A stretch of 64,000 nucleotides of DNA, from NCBI GenBank assembly GCA_011503125.2, contig WWBZ02000001.1, positions 868,001-932,000 of the forward strand. Reading direction: 5' to 3'. Source of the stretch: Botryosphaeria dothidea. Taxonomy: Eukaryota > Ascomycota > Dothideomycetes > Botryosphaeriales > Botryosphaeriaceae. How positions within the stretch are numbered: the first letter of the stretch is position 1; each line of letters opens with the position of its first letter. The position numbers and the translations under genes were made by a program. A model generated the notes under the pieces. That model searched no databases and was not told where the DNA came from. It saw only the letters and a program-made list of their open reading frames with translations. Positions 33,717 to 44,745 of this stretch are shown piece after piece.

Positions 33717-34633
33717 GATGAGGTGGATTTGGTTGTGGTCACAAAATCAGGATAGAATCTTGACCGGTCAAATCAAGGCTGCGCAAGGCCGAACAGGCGT
33801 GGCAGGCATGAGGGCTTAGGATGGCGGGGGCCAGGCTGAGAAGCCTCCTTAAGAGTGCGACGGTGTATGAGGCTGAAAACCGCGGCCGCAGCCTCGTCGC
33901 CTCCCCGCCGAACACCCCTCTACAGATGCGCTGCAAATCGACAGGGGGATGTCAATGGCAAATGGTATTGCGAGACAATGCATGTCCCAGTTGTTTAGGG
34001 ATCACGCGGTCCTGCACCACCGGCAAGGCTGAGGCTCAAATCAAGAGAGGGGCGGATCGCTGTTGGGGCGACGCGCATGTGACTATTTGGAACCGTTAGC
34101 AGAAATTTATGGACGATACAGTTCGCAGCAGGCAAAAGAGAGCGCTCGTTGATAAGTCAAGACAAGTGAGCAGGAAACCTGCCGGTTTTGTAATTCGGCC
34201 CGGCATTCATCACGTGATTGATATCAACTCTTGGGCATCCGCGCCTGCGAACAAATGTCTTTTGTAACGGATCGTGCTACCCATAGCCCCCATTTACAGG
34301 TGTATATGATGATCTCGTCAGCGCTTTCAGTGATTAGAAAAAAGGCGACAGCAGGAAGACAACACCTGACAGAAACTCTGTTGGAACTGGCTCCAACTGT
34401 GTGTTCCCGATATTCAGCCGGCGGCTGCTAAATGCGTCCCTCCGTCACTGTTTTACCGCGTTGCTTCAAGAACTGACATTGCACCTTCTTGCTCAAGGTT
34501 GCGTGGTAGTCAAGAACATCAGCGGCGAAGTGCGCCTTTGACCTATGGATGTTATGGATGTTTTCGGGCCGCAACATCTCCGTTCCATTCATTCTTTCCA
34601 CACGAGCAGTTTCGGCACAATAGCACGCGTGCC
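33717..34633. promoter_or_regulatory. Divergent region between the 72-aa gene and Cce1
   Basis: About 900 bp holding both promoters. The part from 34370 is open in the Cce1 frame without an ATG; see the Cce1 finding. No other gene seen. Confidence 0.5.
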
Positions 34634-35836
34634 ATGTCTAAGCGCGTCAAAAACGCTCTGACGACCGCCCACATCAAGACGCTCCTTGCACGCATAGGCA
34701 GCGGCGTTGGCGGCACGAAGCCAGAGCTCACGCAGCGTCTCCAGTCAGACCTCAGCGTCCCCAAACTTCAGGATGGCAACAAAACCAGCCGCATACTCAG
34801 TGTCGACATGGGAATCCGCAACATGGCCTTCTGTGTCTGCGATGTCTCTGTCGACCACTCCAATAGACTCCTCTCCAGGAAGCCCTCCATCAAGCTAGAC
34901 GTGCTTGCCTGGGAGCCTATCTCCGTCAGCGACCTCGCGCAGCACGAGGAGGAATCCCCATCTTCCGACCCGGCAGCCCTCATGAGCAGCCAGATCTCGC
35001 AGCAAGGCAAAGAGTCCTTCCGGCCCTCCACCCTCTCGCGCACCGCCTACCTGCTGCTCAAGCGCAAACTGCTGCCGTACGCGTCCCAAACCATCCTCAT
35101 CGAGCAGCAGCGCTACCGGACCAACGCATCGGCCGCCATCCAGGAGTGGACCTACCACGTCAACATGCTCGAAGGCATGATCTGGGCTATCCTCGAGACG
35201 CTCAAGCAGGAGTCCGCTGGGCGCCTGCGGACCGCCGCGTCAGAAGCGCCGTTCCCATCAGTCTTCCCCGTCAGCCCGGCGCGCGTCGCCGCGTTCTGGA
35301 TGGACAACTCCGAGCTGGGCCGAGCCATCCAGGACGAATCGCTTGTCAATCGCGCGACCAAGCGATCTTCTCGCTCGTCATCGGACCCGGTGGAAGCAGA
35401 GGAGGGCGCAGCAGACGACAGCTCAGCAAAGAAGGGGAAGACCATGAGCAGGAGCAAGGTCGAAAAGAAAGTCAAAATCAAACTCGTCGAGCAATGGCTG
35501 CTCCGAAACGCCGATAAGCCGTCGCCTTCCCGATCGGACTGCGACGTTCAGCTCAGCTTTGACGCTCCCGAGGCCAAGCTCATGCGTGATGTTTTCATTT
35601 CGAAACTTTCCAAATCCGCTAAAGGGGCCGGAGGTAGGAAGAAAAAGACCGCGGCTGCGACGGAAGTGGCAGCTCAACCTGTCGACCGCTCACCGCTACC
35701 AGACCCGAAGAAGCTGGACGACCTGGCCGACTGCCTCCTGCAGGCGGCCGCGTGGGCGCAATGGGAGGGAAATCGACGTGCGATGCTGGGGTTGGACGAC
35801 GGGACCCTGAGGGAGGTGGCTGAGAGATGCAGCTAG
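34634..35836 (+). CDS. CCE1: Mitochondrial Holliday-junction resolvase, Cce1/Ydc2 family
   Basis: Resolves four-way junctions in mitochondrial DNA (RNase H-like fold). The 400-aa frame starts with a SAP-like helix pair (TTAHIKTLLARIGSGVGGTKPELTQRL) that binds DNA, then SVDMGIRNMAFCV with the first catalytic Asp (about residue 58), TILIEQQRYRTNAS with the catalytic Glu, and KLDDLADCLLQAAAWAQW with the C-terminal acidic pair. An inserted acidic/Lys-rich loop (VEAEEGAADDSSAKKGK) is typical for fungal members. The first ATG (34634) leaves no evident presequence, yet the protein should be mitochondrial. The same frame is open upstream without ATG to 34370 and encodes FHSFFPHEQFRHNSTRA just before the ATG. 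A real start may therefore be non-AUG or lie in an upstream exon. Confidence 0.9.
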   Translation: MSKRVKNALTTAHIKTLLARIGSGVGGTKPELTQRLQSDLSVPKLQDGNKTSRILSVDMGIRNMAFCVCDVSVDHSNRLLSRKPSIKLDVLAWEPISVSDLAQHEEESPSSDPAALMSSQISQQGKESFRPSTLSRTAYLLLKRKLLPYASQTILIEQQRYRTNASAAIQEWTYHVNMLEGMIWAILETLKQESAGRLRTAASEAPFPSVFPVSPARVAAFWMDNSELGRAIQDESLVNRATKRSSRSSSDPVEAEEGAADDSSAKKGKTMSRSKVEKKVKIKLVEQWLLRNADKPSPSRSDCDVQLSFDAPEAKLMRDVFISKLSKSAKGAGGRKKKTAAATEVAAQPVDRSPLPDPKKLDDLADCLLQAAAWAQWEGNRRAMLGLDDGTLREVAERCS

Positions 35837-36378
35837 CGCTTAGTTGCTCCTGCGCGTTGCTTGGTGAACAGCGAACACCAACCAAACGGAAGGAAAGGCG
35901 ACGCGATGCGGCGGGAACACCCTGCGGCCCACGGATGACTGTTGCCGGAGAATACGGATGATACGAGCCCAGGATTCGCTCGGGCTTTACCGTAACAGTC
36001 CCGGAAATAGCAGCAGCGCCCGCTTGATCGCTCCCCGTGCAGGCAACAAAATGGAAGGCCTGGAGAAGGGTGCACAGTCGTCAATAAATTCGGGGATGAT
36101 GATGTCGGATAGATCGCTCGCAAAATGAGCGAGGGAAAAGCGAAATGATTCTAAGATTAAACGCTGCTATAGTAATGCACTGATGCCTTTGAGGACCGAC
36201 CGGTCTATGGATCGCTGTCGCTAATTCCCGAACAAAACAGACCCCCAGAAGACGAGAACGCCGTCGCCTATGCAAAACCAATCGTGTCGTTAAAAATGCG
36301 TGACCGCCAGCCCCAGCTTCCAAAAAGAATATTCAATCCCATGCGACCTTTTTTTGGCGCGTCGATAATTAAGGAGCT
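35837..36378. other. Intergenic, convergent
   Basis: Convergent 3' flanks of Cce1 and the PLC-like gene. No gene seen. Confidence 0.5.
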
Positions 36379-37908
36379 TTACAATAGGGCGACTCCGACG
36401 AAGATTGAGATAGCGAGGGCGAGCAGCGGTCGGGCCGCCGAATCGGTTACGGCGTCCGAGGTGCTGTCTAGACCGCAGCACTTGCCATTGTAAGTGACAT
36501 TGTTTGCAGCCGCAGCGGCCGCAAAGACGCTTCCGTTGATGTTCCCGATGTTATAATAATCGACATTGAGACGATTAGGAGGTCGGCCCCACATATCTGT
36601 AACAAGGTTAGGGCTCATTCCGTGTTTCAAACTTTCTCGGGTGCAGCCTTAAGTTTCATGCCTGAGCCGCAGGGGTTGACTTACCATTGCATTGGTTGAC
36701 CGAAAGGCCTAGAGAACCATACTCGGTCGTGTTGGCGTTGGTGAGGGTTAGGTTGACCTTGTTTGGCACGAGGAGCGAGTTGCCAAGAATTGAGATCTCC
36801 GCATTGAGGTTGTGATTGATCATGTACATGCGGTTCACAGCCTGATCGTTGGGTAGGTTCGGGGGCCGCTGAACAGTGCAGGGGAAGGCCTGATCGGTGG
36901 GATCGAAAGGCGTCTCCCACAGCTGACTGAACTCGTCCATAAGGTACGGGACCGCCGTCTGATTGGCCTCGTAATCCACAAACATGACTACACGCTTGGA
37001 TTTGAGGATCATCTCCGAGTAGGTCGGCCAATCATCCACTGCCATGGGAATCACTGGCGGCTCATACAGATACGGCTTGAGACCGGCGTCCTCGATGGGG
37101 GTGGTGAAGTTGGTCGCGGCGACATAGTCGGCATTCCCGATCAGGATGGTAACAATATCGTAGGGGTGCTGCTGAACCCAGGTCGCCACGGTAGAAAGGT
37201 AATCAACGAGGGTGCCGGCGTTGAGAATATCGCATGAGGTATGGCAGAGGTTAAACTTTCCAGTACCATTGTAGTGGGCTTGTGCTTGGACTATACAAAT
37301 CAATCTCAGGCCATACTTGAATAGGTCATGTGACACTTACGCATCCGGATGCCATCGTTCAACTGGGTGGTAACGTCGTAATTTTGGTTGCTCGCGGCGT
37401 TGTTTTTGATGGTAAACGGCGAATTGTGGGCGCAGACTTCAGTGACATTCGAGTACTTCCGGGAGCAGAATTCCGTGTAGCCGTTGCATGGCTGGGTGTT
37501 TGTCGGAGCAGCCGAGCTACTCGTGCCAGCAGCAGTCGAGTTGACTGGTACAGGAGTTAGAGGGCCGCCGGTGTATGTTCGTGTTCCTTCGGCGCCAGTG
37601 AGCAAAGTGATGGTCCGCTGCGTCTTGACCGTCACAGTCTTCTCTTCACTCGTGCTGGGCGTAGTGGAGGCGCCAGCAGTTTGAGTCACGGTGCGGGTGC
37701 CTCCTGAGCCGTCGTCGTCGCCTCCGCTGCTCACACGGACGGTGGATGAGTACGAGATGTAGGTTCCTGTGGGGACAGTCGCGGTGGCTTTCGTGTTGGT
37801 GCCGGTCAGAACAACGGCGCTGGCTGAGGAGCTGGAAGAGTCGTCCCCATCTTTTTGGGCGAGTACGGTGGCAGCCAAGGTGGCCAGCCAGAGGGTGGAA
37901 AGACGCAT
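36379..37908 (-). CDS. GPI-anchored PLC-like phosphodiesterase (PI-PLC X-like)
   Basis: Exons 37908-37341, 37290-36685 and 36596-36379 give 463 aa. An N-terminal signal peptide (MRLSTLWLATLAATVLAQ) precedes a Ser/Thr-rich, probably O-glycosylated stretch to about residue 140. The TIM-barrel region has CNGYTEFCSRKYSNVTEVCAHNSPF (first catalytic-type His), LNDGIRM-LQAQAHYNG (second His), LCHTSCDILNAGTLVDYL, ILIGNADYV, VVMFVDYEANQ and WGRPPNRLNVDYYNIG. The C-terminus ends in a hydrophobic GPI signal (ARPLLALAISIFVGVALL) after CCGLDSTSDA. Likely at the cell surface. Such eukaryotic secreted members often lack full PLC chemistry; enzymatic activity is not proven by these motifs. Both introns are GTAAGT types; the second is 88 nt. 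Confidence 0.85.
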
Positions 37909-38660
37909 GCTGGCTCTATCAGCAGCGGGTGTGGGTGGAAGGTGGAGAGGAGGGGAGCTCGGCGCTCGACTGGGGAGAAAACAGAGACCGTCGGGTCCGG
38001 CCAGGACAGGTTACGGGAAGCACTGGCACGGAGAAGTCGGGCGGTGAAGAAAAAAAGATGTGCAGCAGCAGCTGGGAGGAAAGGCAATCCGGCCGGGATG
38101 ACGTCTGAGACGCAGTAAATAGCAGGCCAGAGCCACGGCGCTGCAGGAGGGCTAGGAGGGATGACCGCTGCGCGCGGCGCCGGCCAGACGGACGGGCAGC
38201 TTTGGCGCGCTGCTAGCCAGCAGCTGGCGCTTGCCGCTGACATCTTCACGGCATGGGCTCTCCGAACACGGGGCCATGGGGGTTCTGGCCGGGCGCGACG
38301 GGCAGCCGTAAGGTGCCTGGCGGCGCACATCGCAGGGAGGCAGTGGGAGGCAGTTTCGTGGCGGCGCCGGATCGTCGCCAATGAGCGCCCGCAGAGCGCG
38401 CGAGGACCCGCTTTACGCCTCTTGCATCAACGCAGCCTGCAGGCGCTGCCCGGCCGCAGCTGCCCTGACGCGTAGCAAACACCCGCCTGAGATCATAGCA
38501 CGCTGACCTGCCCGCCCGTCTCATAATGTCGGTCCTTTCCACCAGCCAGGTGCTGCCAAACCCCGGCCCGCGCCCACCCACTCACAGCCCCAGCCTGGTC
38601 TTCTTCTGGCCCGAAGATAACAGAGCTTTCCTTCTCTCCCACTCCACCCAAGGCATCACC
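37909..38660. promoter_or_regulatory. Divergent promoter region of the PLC-like and SUR7-like genes
   Basis: About 750 bp with GC-rich, low-complexity ORF shadows only. An in-frame upstream ATG for the SUR7-like gene lies at 38526. Confidence 0.5.
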
Positions 38661-39761
38661 ATGCCGTCCTCTCCTCCCTCTCGCGAGCTGTCCACTCGCT
38701 CAGCACGCCAAGGGGCCTCTGGCAGGACCTCGCCCACCGTGACAACGAGCCAGGATGTCTCCCGCGGCCCGCAGTTCGAGGAAACGCCCTGGAACACAAC
38801 GCCAGGCGGCGGCCTGAAGCGTTCCAACACCACGCTTTCCAGAAAACAAATGAAACGAGCCACCCGGACACGACAAATATTCGCCGTCATGTCGTCTTTC
38901 TTCTTCTTCTTGTCTGCTTTGTTTCTGCTACTCGTCGAGATCGGCAACACTTACAACAAACCCGTTCTCCGCGACACCTGGTTCATGAAGCTCGACCTCA
39001 GCCACATCGTGCCGACCTCAATCCCCAATGCTGTGTTGCTCAACAGTATAGCACAGACTCTCGGCCTGCATGATTTCTACCAGGTCGGTCTATGGGGCTT
39101 CTGCGAAGGCTACATCAACGAAGGTGTGACCTTTTGTTCCAAGCCCGAATCGCTCTACTGGTTCAATCCGGTCGAGATCTTGCTCAATGAGTTGTTCGCA
39201 GGCGCAACTAGTACGTGATCACCTTCAAGCCCACCAATATACCTGTGATGTTAACCATGTCATACAGTTGCTATTCCCGAGGAAGCTTTAAAGTATCTCG
39301 ATATCCTCAAGGTGGCCTCCCAGTGGATGTTCGGTTTATTCATGACGGGAACCTGCGTCTCCACGGTCCTGATCTTCCTCACCCCTCTTGCCATCTACAC
39401 AAGATGGGCTGCTGGACCAATTGCTCTCCTTTCCTTTCTCACGCTGCTCTGCATCTTCGTAGCCTGCATCATCGCCACGGCCATTTTCATTGTCTTTAAG
39501 ATTGCGCTTACGCAAGTCGACGACCTGAACATCGGGGCAATTCTGGGTGCACAGATGTTTGGATTCATGTGGACGTCCGCCGGCTGCATTCTCATTGCCT
39601 TTATCATCCAGTCAAGTCTGTGCTGCTGTTGTGCAAGCAGGAGGGACGTCCGGACAGGCCGAAAGCTGGGTAGCAAGAAGGCCTACACGATGCCGCCGGA
39701 TGGTGACCCGGAGAAGCAGAGCATGGCGCAACGGCTTGGCTTTGGCCGGAACAAGGCTTGA
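38661..39761 (+). CDS. SUR7/PalI-family four-TM plasma membrane protein
   Basis: Claudin-like fungal membrane proteins of eisosomes or pH sensing. Exons 38661-39210 and 39268-39761 (57-nt intron, GTACGT...ACAG, phase 1), 347 aa. TM1 is MSSFFFFLSALFLLLVEI (about residues 75-95); an extracellular loop carries the claudin-type signature GLWGFCEGYINEGVTFCSKP with its two Cys. TM2-TM4 follow: MFGLFMTGTCVSTVLIFLTPLA, ALLSFLTLLCIFVACIIATAIF and FGFMWTSAGCILIAFIIQSS. A Cys cluster (SSLCCCCAS) after TM4 suggests palmitoylation. The tail is basic with KQSMAQRLGFGRNKA. Start at 38661 (MPSSPPSRELSTRS) preferred; ATG 38526 would add 45 residues of unlike composition. Confidence 0.82.
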
Positions 39762-40499
39762 GAATCACACGCGGTTACGAATCTCCCAACTTGCATAGCG
39801 CACAGCAGTTTCTTTTGGTTGGAGGTGATCAGGTGGGTCTGCGGAAAAAACATTGGGCAATTCAGCGGGCGTTGGGGAAGGGTCTTGGATTTTCTCTCTT
39901 GTCATAGATCACATCTAGAATGGTCCTCACCAACCTCTCATAATTTTTAGCAGCCTAGCAAAAGCAAAGAACAGATTATTAATATGTACAGACTGTAATT
40001 CCAGATGCAATGTAGATCTGATGCCCACTTAAATGATGTCGGCCGATCAGGGACGGCGTGCACGCTTCACTACGGGGCGGCGGTGCGCCTCAAAACATCG
40101 CACGACGCTCAGCCGGGATTCGCCAAGGGGGAACACGACGGCTCGGCTGGAATGTGTCTCACTGTGGGCAGAGATCGGGTCACACAGGGGGCCCCCTTTC
40201 AGCCCACCCCGCCGATTCAAATGCGAGCAGTTCAAGCTTTCTTTGGGGAAGGCTTATCACGTGCTAACGCGCCTTCTTCGCACCCGACCGGCGGGCGGGG
40301 GAGAAGGAAGCTTTGGCGAAACTTTCTCGGTACCACGCTCTTGCCGCCTCTGCCCTTTATCGATAACCTAAATCACTCCGTCTCCACGCGTGCGCTCCAC
40401 GACCTCCACCCGCCACTTCATCGCCCCAACTCACCTCTTCTTCTTGCCGCGTCAGCAGGCTTCGCCCTGTACACGAGATACCACGCCAACATTATCAGC
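39762..40499. other. Intergenic
   Basis: Lies between the SUR7-like and SWIM-RING genes, both on the plus strand. A frame open from 40005 into the SWIM-RING start codon is low-complexity and probably 5' UTR. Confidence 0.5.
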
Positions 40500-41729
40500 A
40501 TGGGTGCACCCGACCCCACCGCCAACATGAGCGGTGTGGCAACGCATGCGCAACCTCCGCCACAGCCACGTTCGAGTGGGCGCAAACGCAAGCCCGTCTT
40601 GCACGCCGAAGACCGCCCGGATGAAGCTGCTAACCCACCCGTCAAGAAACGCCGCAACAAGGCTGTCATTGAGGAGACCACGACGACGCTGATTGACAAT
40701 GCCGGGACTTCCGTGCCTACCAAAGAAGCCAAGGGAAAAGCCAAGGGAAAGGCACCGGTGACGACTGAGAAGCGGCTCAAGCGGCAAGACCCCGATGCTA
40801 AATTCTACCCATGACGTAGTCAAGCTAACGATCTGCAGATTCCGTGACAAGGAACCTCAATCCTTCCTCGCTGTCAAGGAAAGAGCACTGACACAACGGT
40901 GAGCAGGATTCACCTAGGCACCCTCACATGACTTCTTCAGCTAATACCGATCTTCTACAGCATGTTCGTTATTGACCGCTCTCGGGGAGGAACCGATTCA
41001 GATCTTGAGGAGACCGTCGAGATTGCCGGAACGACCGGTAACGTCTACAGTGTGAACATTGCCCGAGTTCCCAGCTGCACGTGTCCGCACGCCAAAAAAG
41101 GAAATCAATGCAAACACATCATCTACGTACGTGATTTGAAAGTTGAGATGCAAGCTTTGTTGACATCAGTACTTGCAGGTACTCATCCGCGTGCTCAAGG
41201 CCCCGCCACACTTGCAGTACCAAATAGCTTTCATCTCGTCTGAGCTTCAGGAAATCTTTTCCAACTCACCTCCGATTCCCTCCGAGGATGCTGGTGACAA
41301 GGATGGAAGGCGTAAGCCTGTCGAGGGTGACTGTCCCATCTGCTGCGAGGACTTCAACCCAGATAGTGAGGAGATCGTGTACTGCAAGGCTGCTTGCGGC
41401 AACAACATTCACAAAGCATGCTTCGAGCAGTGGGCCGCCACTAAGGGTCACCGGCAAGTGTCCTGCCCCTACTGCCGTACGCCTTGGGTAGGTGACGAGG
41501 ACATGGCGAAGAACATCGCCAAGACTGGCCAGAAGAATTCCGAGGGTTATGTCAACGTGGCGTCGCAACTCGGACTCTCGGAGGAAAGAGGTGAGATGAG
41601 AATCGTATCATCGCTCTGCCTTTCGTTCTAACAAACTTGACAGATTACTCCACCTACCGTCCATTCTGGGTTCGCCGCCAAGCCCGGCAAGGAAACATTG
41701 ACTCGTCCTGGCGTTACTTTGGGCGCTGA
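40500..41729 (+). CDS. SWIM-type plus RING zinc-finger E3 ubiquitin ligase candidate
   Basis: Five exons: 40500-40783, 40839-40898, 40961-41126, 41179-41590 and 41644-41729; 335 aa. The first 90 residues are basic and nuclear-signal-like (SSGRKRKPVL, PVKKRRNKA, KAKGKA). After EKRLKRFRDKEPQSF comes a SWIM domain, TGNVYSVNIARVPSCTCPHAKKGNQCKHIIY (CxCx(n)CxH), then VLIRVLKAPPHLQYQIAFISSEL and a RING-type finger CPICCEDF...CKAACGNNIHKACFEQW...CPYCRTPW. This order is shared with fungal and animal SWIM-RING proteins (ZSWIM2-like), which act as E3 ligases. The first intron is GC-AG; the join is needed to keep EKRLKRFRDKEP. C-terminus DYSTYRPFWVRRQARQ. Target unknown. Confidence 0.85.
40784..40838 (+). 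other. GC-AG intron in the SWIM-RING gene
   Basis: A 55-nt intron with donor CG|GCAAGA, branch GCTAAC and acceptor TCTGCAG. The unspliced frame hits a TGA within it at 40812-40814. No GT donor gives a usable join. Confidence 0.75.
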
Positions 41730-43080
41730 GATGACGAATAGTCACCCACCTTTCGCTTGATGCAGCGAGACAGTAGTAGGCTTTTATTCGCTTTGCTTTT
41801 GCCTAGGGATCTTCGCCATAATTCGCCGCATGTGCAAGCCCGAAATGCTCAACGATTCAAGAGCCCAGACGGCAACCGAGCGATCGGCAATCTCCACATC
41901 AGGCACCCAGGCGCTTATTGCTGACAGAGAGCTGATTGCAAACTAACAGCTGAGTATTATGGATCAGCTCCCTCGACTCGGTTTCATGCTTTTTCGAATC
42001 ATGCACTCAAATCGCGCATTCATGAATTTCCAACTTGACATATTCACTTCGATTTTGACTCGTCATCACCGGATACTGCCGCTTCGCGGGTCCAGTGATA
42101 GCGACATTCCGGAAGCAAGGTTACCAAAGGAGTTTTCTGGTTTCATGCTTATCTTAGAGCAGTCGATTCACTTCTGGCGTTCCCAGGAAAGGTTACGGGC
42201 AAGGTTGCACTTACGAACAGAAAATGATCACTGCTTAGCTGAGGATGTTAAAGCGTGATATAGATACCCAGTTCTATGCTTCTCAAAAATATGACTTCTT
42301 TCCAAACTTCTAGACGTGTGTTATGAAACTCTCTTCTCTGTCATCCCCAGATTCCAGCCGAACACGTGCCTTCACTGTGAATGCTTCCCCATCCTACTAA
42401 TTCGGGTGCGCAACACCCTCACTTATCAAGTTTGTATGAGCTAGCTGTTGGTGTCAATGCCGGTATTCTACTAAATCGATGGCAACCACTGCAGACTGAC
42501 CGACTTTTTTTTTAAGTCAGTTTTTATATCTTCTATAGAAGAAGCAGGTTCGTTCATCTCCTCATAAAGTTTTCTGTAATTACGCACACTTATAAGGAAT
42601 TGAAAATGCGTTCTCAAGCTGGTCACGGAAGTTTCAATATCTTTGAACACTCTTTCTAGATAGTATCTTCACTACTTTATGTATACTCTCGCATCTGATT
42701 CTAATGCATGAAGTCTTAGAATTGTATACATTTGTGTAGAAAAGCTGTAGGTGTAGAGGCGATACGTTGAGAGTTTGGTTCTGGCTTTCGAGATGATCAA
42801 AAGTAGCATCTCTTTATGTCGTTGAATAGGTTGATTTGCTGCTCGTGTTGATACGGTAAAATAAAAAATCAAACCAGAGTTTGGGAAGAACACGTATGAA
42901 CGTGAGCTGTTGATGTCTGGCTGAAGAATCTGTAATATTTGATCCCAATCCGTACATCTCCCTTCAGATTTCTCGGCGCGCGTGGCGTCCGAAGTATTTT
43001 TAATCATACAGTCCCGGCTTTATACAGGTACTTCCCCTATTGCCTCTCCATTTTGGTTTTTTGTTCTCTTCAATATCCAA
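41730..43080. other. Intergenic, AT-rich convergent region
   Basis: About 1.35 kb, clearly AT-richer than the surroundings, above all 42240-42980. ORFs 41959-42258 (plus) and 42672-43007 (minus) have no family resemblance. Could be an old decayed insertion; no terminal repeats were seen. Confidence 0.5.
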
Positions 43081-44209
43081 TCATGTCGCCTCAGCTGTAG
43101 CAGCTGGTTCCGCGGCCTTGGTAGAAGTGACGAGTGGGACATCCGGCCACGGCTTCTTAATGGCGTCCTGAATCTGAACGACGCAGCCCTTGGGTCCAGC
43201 AACAGCACCTGTACAAGTCCGATTAGTTTGCATCGCTCTCGTGGGTCTAAGTCGAGCCCCAAGACGCATAGTAACGCACCATTGACGACGACGATTCCGT
43301 TCTCAGCATCAACCTTGAGCACCTTGAGGTTTTGCACCGTGACGCGCTCGCCACCCATGCGGCCAGCCATACGCTTGCCAGGCAGCACTCTCGAACCGGA
43401 ACCTTGTGAACCACCGGCCGAACCCATGATGCGGTGGGCGAGGGACTGACCGTGAGAAGCGGGTTGACCGCTGAAGCCCCAGCGCTTCATACCCTATATC
43501 GCGCCCAGCACTTATCAGCACCTATTATTCCCCCAAAAAAACATCCCGACCAAGAAAGTCCACTTACACCCGCAAAACCCATACCCCTGCTATCCGCCCT
43601 CGCGTCCACAAACTGGCCCTCCTTGAACCACTCCGGCCCCACCATCTCGCCAACGCCCAGCAGGCCCCTCTCGTCCCTCACCCTGAACTCGCGCACCCAG
43701 CGCTTGGGGCTGACGCCCTGGCCCGCGTAGTGGCCCAGCAGCGGGCGGGTGACGTTGCTGGGGTGCTTCCAGCCGGCGCCGACGGCGACGGCCCAGTAGC
43801 CGTGGCGGTCGCGCGTCTTGTGGGCGACGACCTGGCAGCGGTCGAGCTGGAGCACGGTGCAGGGCGTGCGCGCGCCCGTCTCCGGGTCGTACAGCGCCGT
43901 CATGCCCTTCTTGATGGCCAGCGCGCCCGTCCGCAGCGGCGTCGTGTACGCCTTGCGCTCCAGCGCCGCCGTCGAGCTGGCGCCCAGCACGCGCATGTTG
44001 GGCCCCCGGTTGAAGCGGTCGGTCGGCGACGGGTGCTCGACGATGGACCTGATGCCGCGGACTTGCTGGCGTGGTGCGGTCGCGGCGAGAGCGGCGGCGG
44101 CCGCGCGTGGTGTTGAGGTGCTGGCGGAGGCATTGAGCGGCGTGGCGGTCTGCAGCGGTCGTATAGGCAGGGCTAGTTGCCCCAGCCGGAGCTGCGGTCT
44201 GGGCGGCAT
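43081..44209 (-). CDS. MRPL9: Mitochondrial large-subunit ribosomal protein uL3m
   Basis: Bacterial L3 homologue of the mitoribosome (yeast Mrpl9). Exons 44209-43568, 43493-43280 and 43208-43081; 327 aa. N-terminal 60 residues are Ala/Thr/Arg-rich, as in a matrix presequence (RPLQTATPLNAS, APRQQVRGIRS). L3 motifs: [65 protein letters not shown] (split by the first intron), GSRVLPGKRMAGRMGGERVTVQNLKVLKVD and GAVAGPKGCVVQIQDA. The first intron is 74 nt (GTAAGT...TATAG), the second has donor GTGCGT. Length fits the fungal family. Region upstream to 44401 stays open but lacks a presequence-like start. Confidence 0.92.
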
Positions 44210-44745
44210 GTCGGCGATGATGCGGTGGTGGGGAATTGAAGCTTGTATCAACAGGCAATGGGGGCCTGCGACTTTTCTGGTCGACGTCGCGGTAAATGCG
44301 CAAATGGCCGCTGGGCCCACCGTACGTGCCTCCACGGCCGCAAAATCGTTGCCCTCTGCGTACGACCCAACGTCAGACTCACGTTCAACACTCGCTCTCA
44401 ATTAACCACAATGACAACTCCGTCGTGAATTATCTAATTAAAAAGCCTAAACCCCCGTTCATTCAGCCACTGACTAAAGAAACCCATCCACCACTCAACT
44501 TTTACTTTGTCGCCAACCACGCACATCATCCAGGCCTCGAAAATTCATCCATCCTTGCCGTTACGCCTTGAAGATGCATTAGTTGACCGTGATCGCCGAC
44601 ATTCCAGGCCGACATCTAGACTCCTCGCCGTGAAATTCGAATAAGCAGACCTCACACCTTGCATACACCGAAAACGATTTTTGTAAGCAAGCTCCCTCGC
44701 TGACATCAACCAACTCCGGGAAAATGCAGAGCGAAAAGAGGTCAT
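44210..44745. other. Intergenic
   Basis: Promoter of uL3m and 3' flank of the R3H-SUZ gene, both on the minus strand. No gene seen. Confidence 0.5.

Noticed and set aside
41959..42258. 99-codon plus ORF
   Set aside because: No recognisable motif and sits in the AT-rich convergent gap; not supported as a gene.
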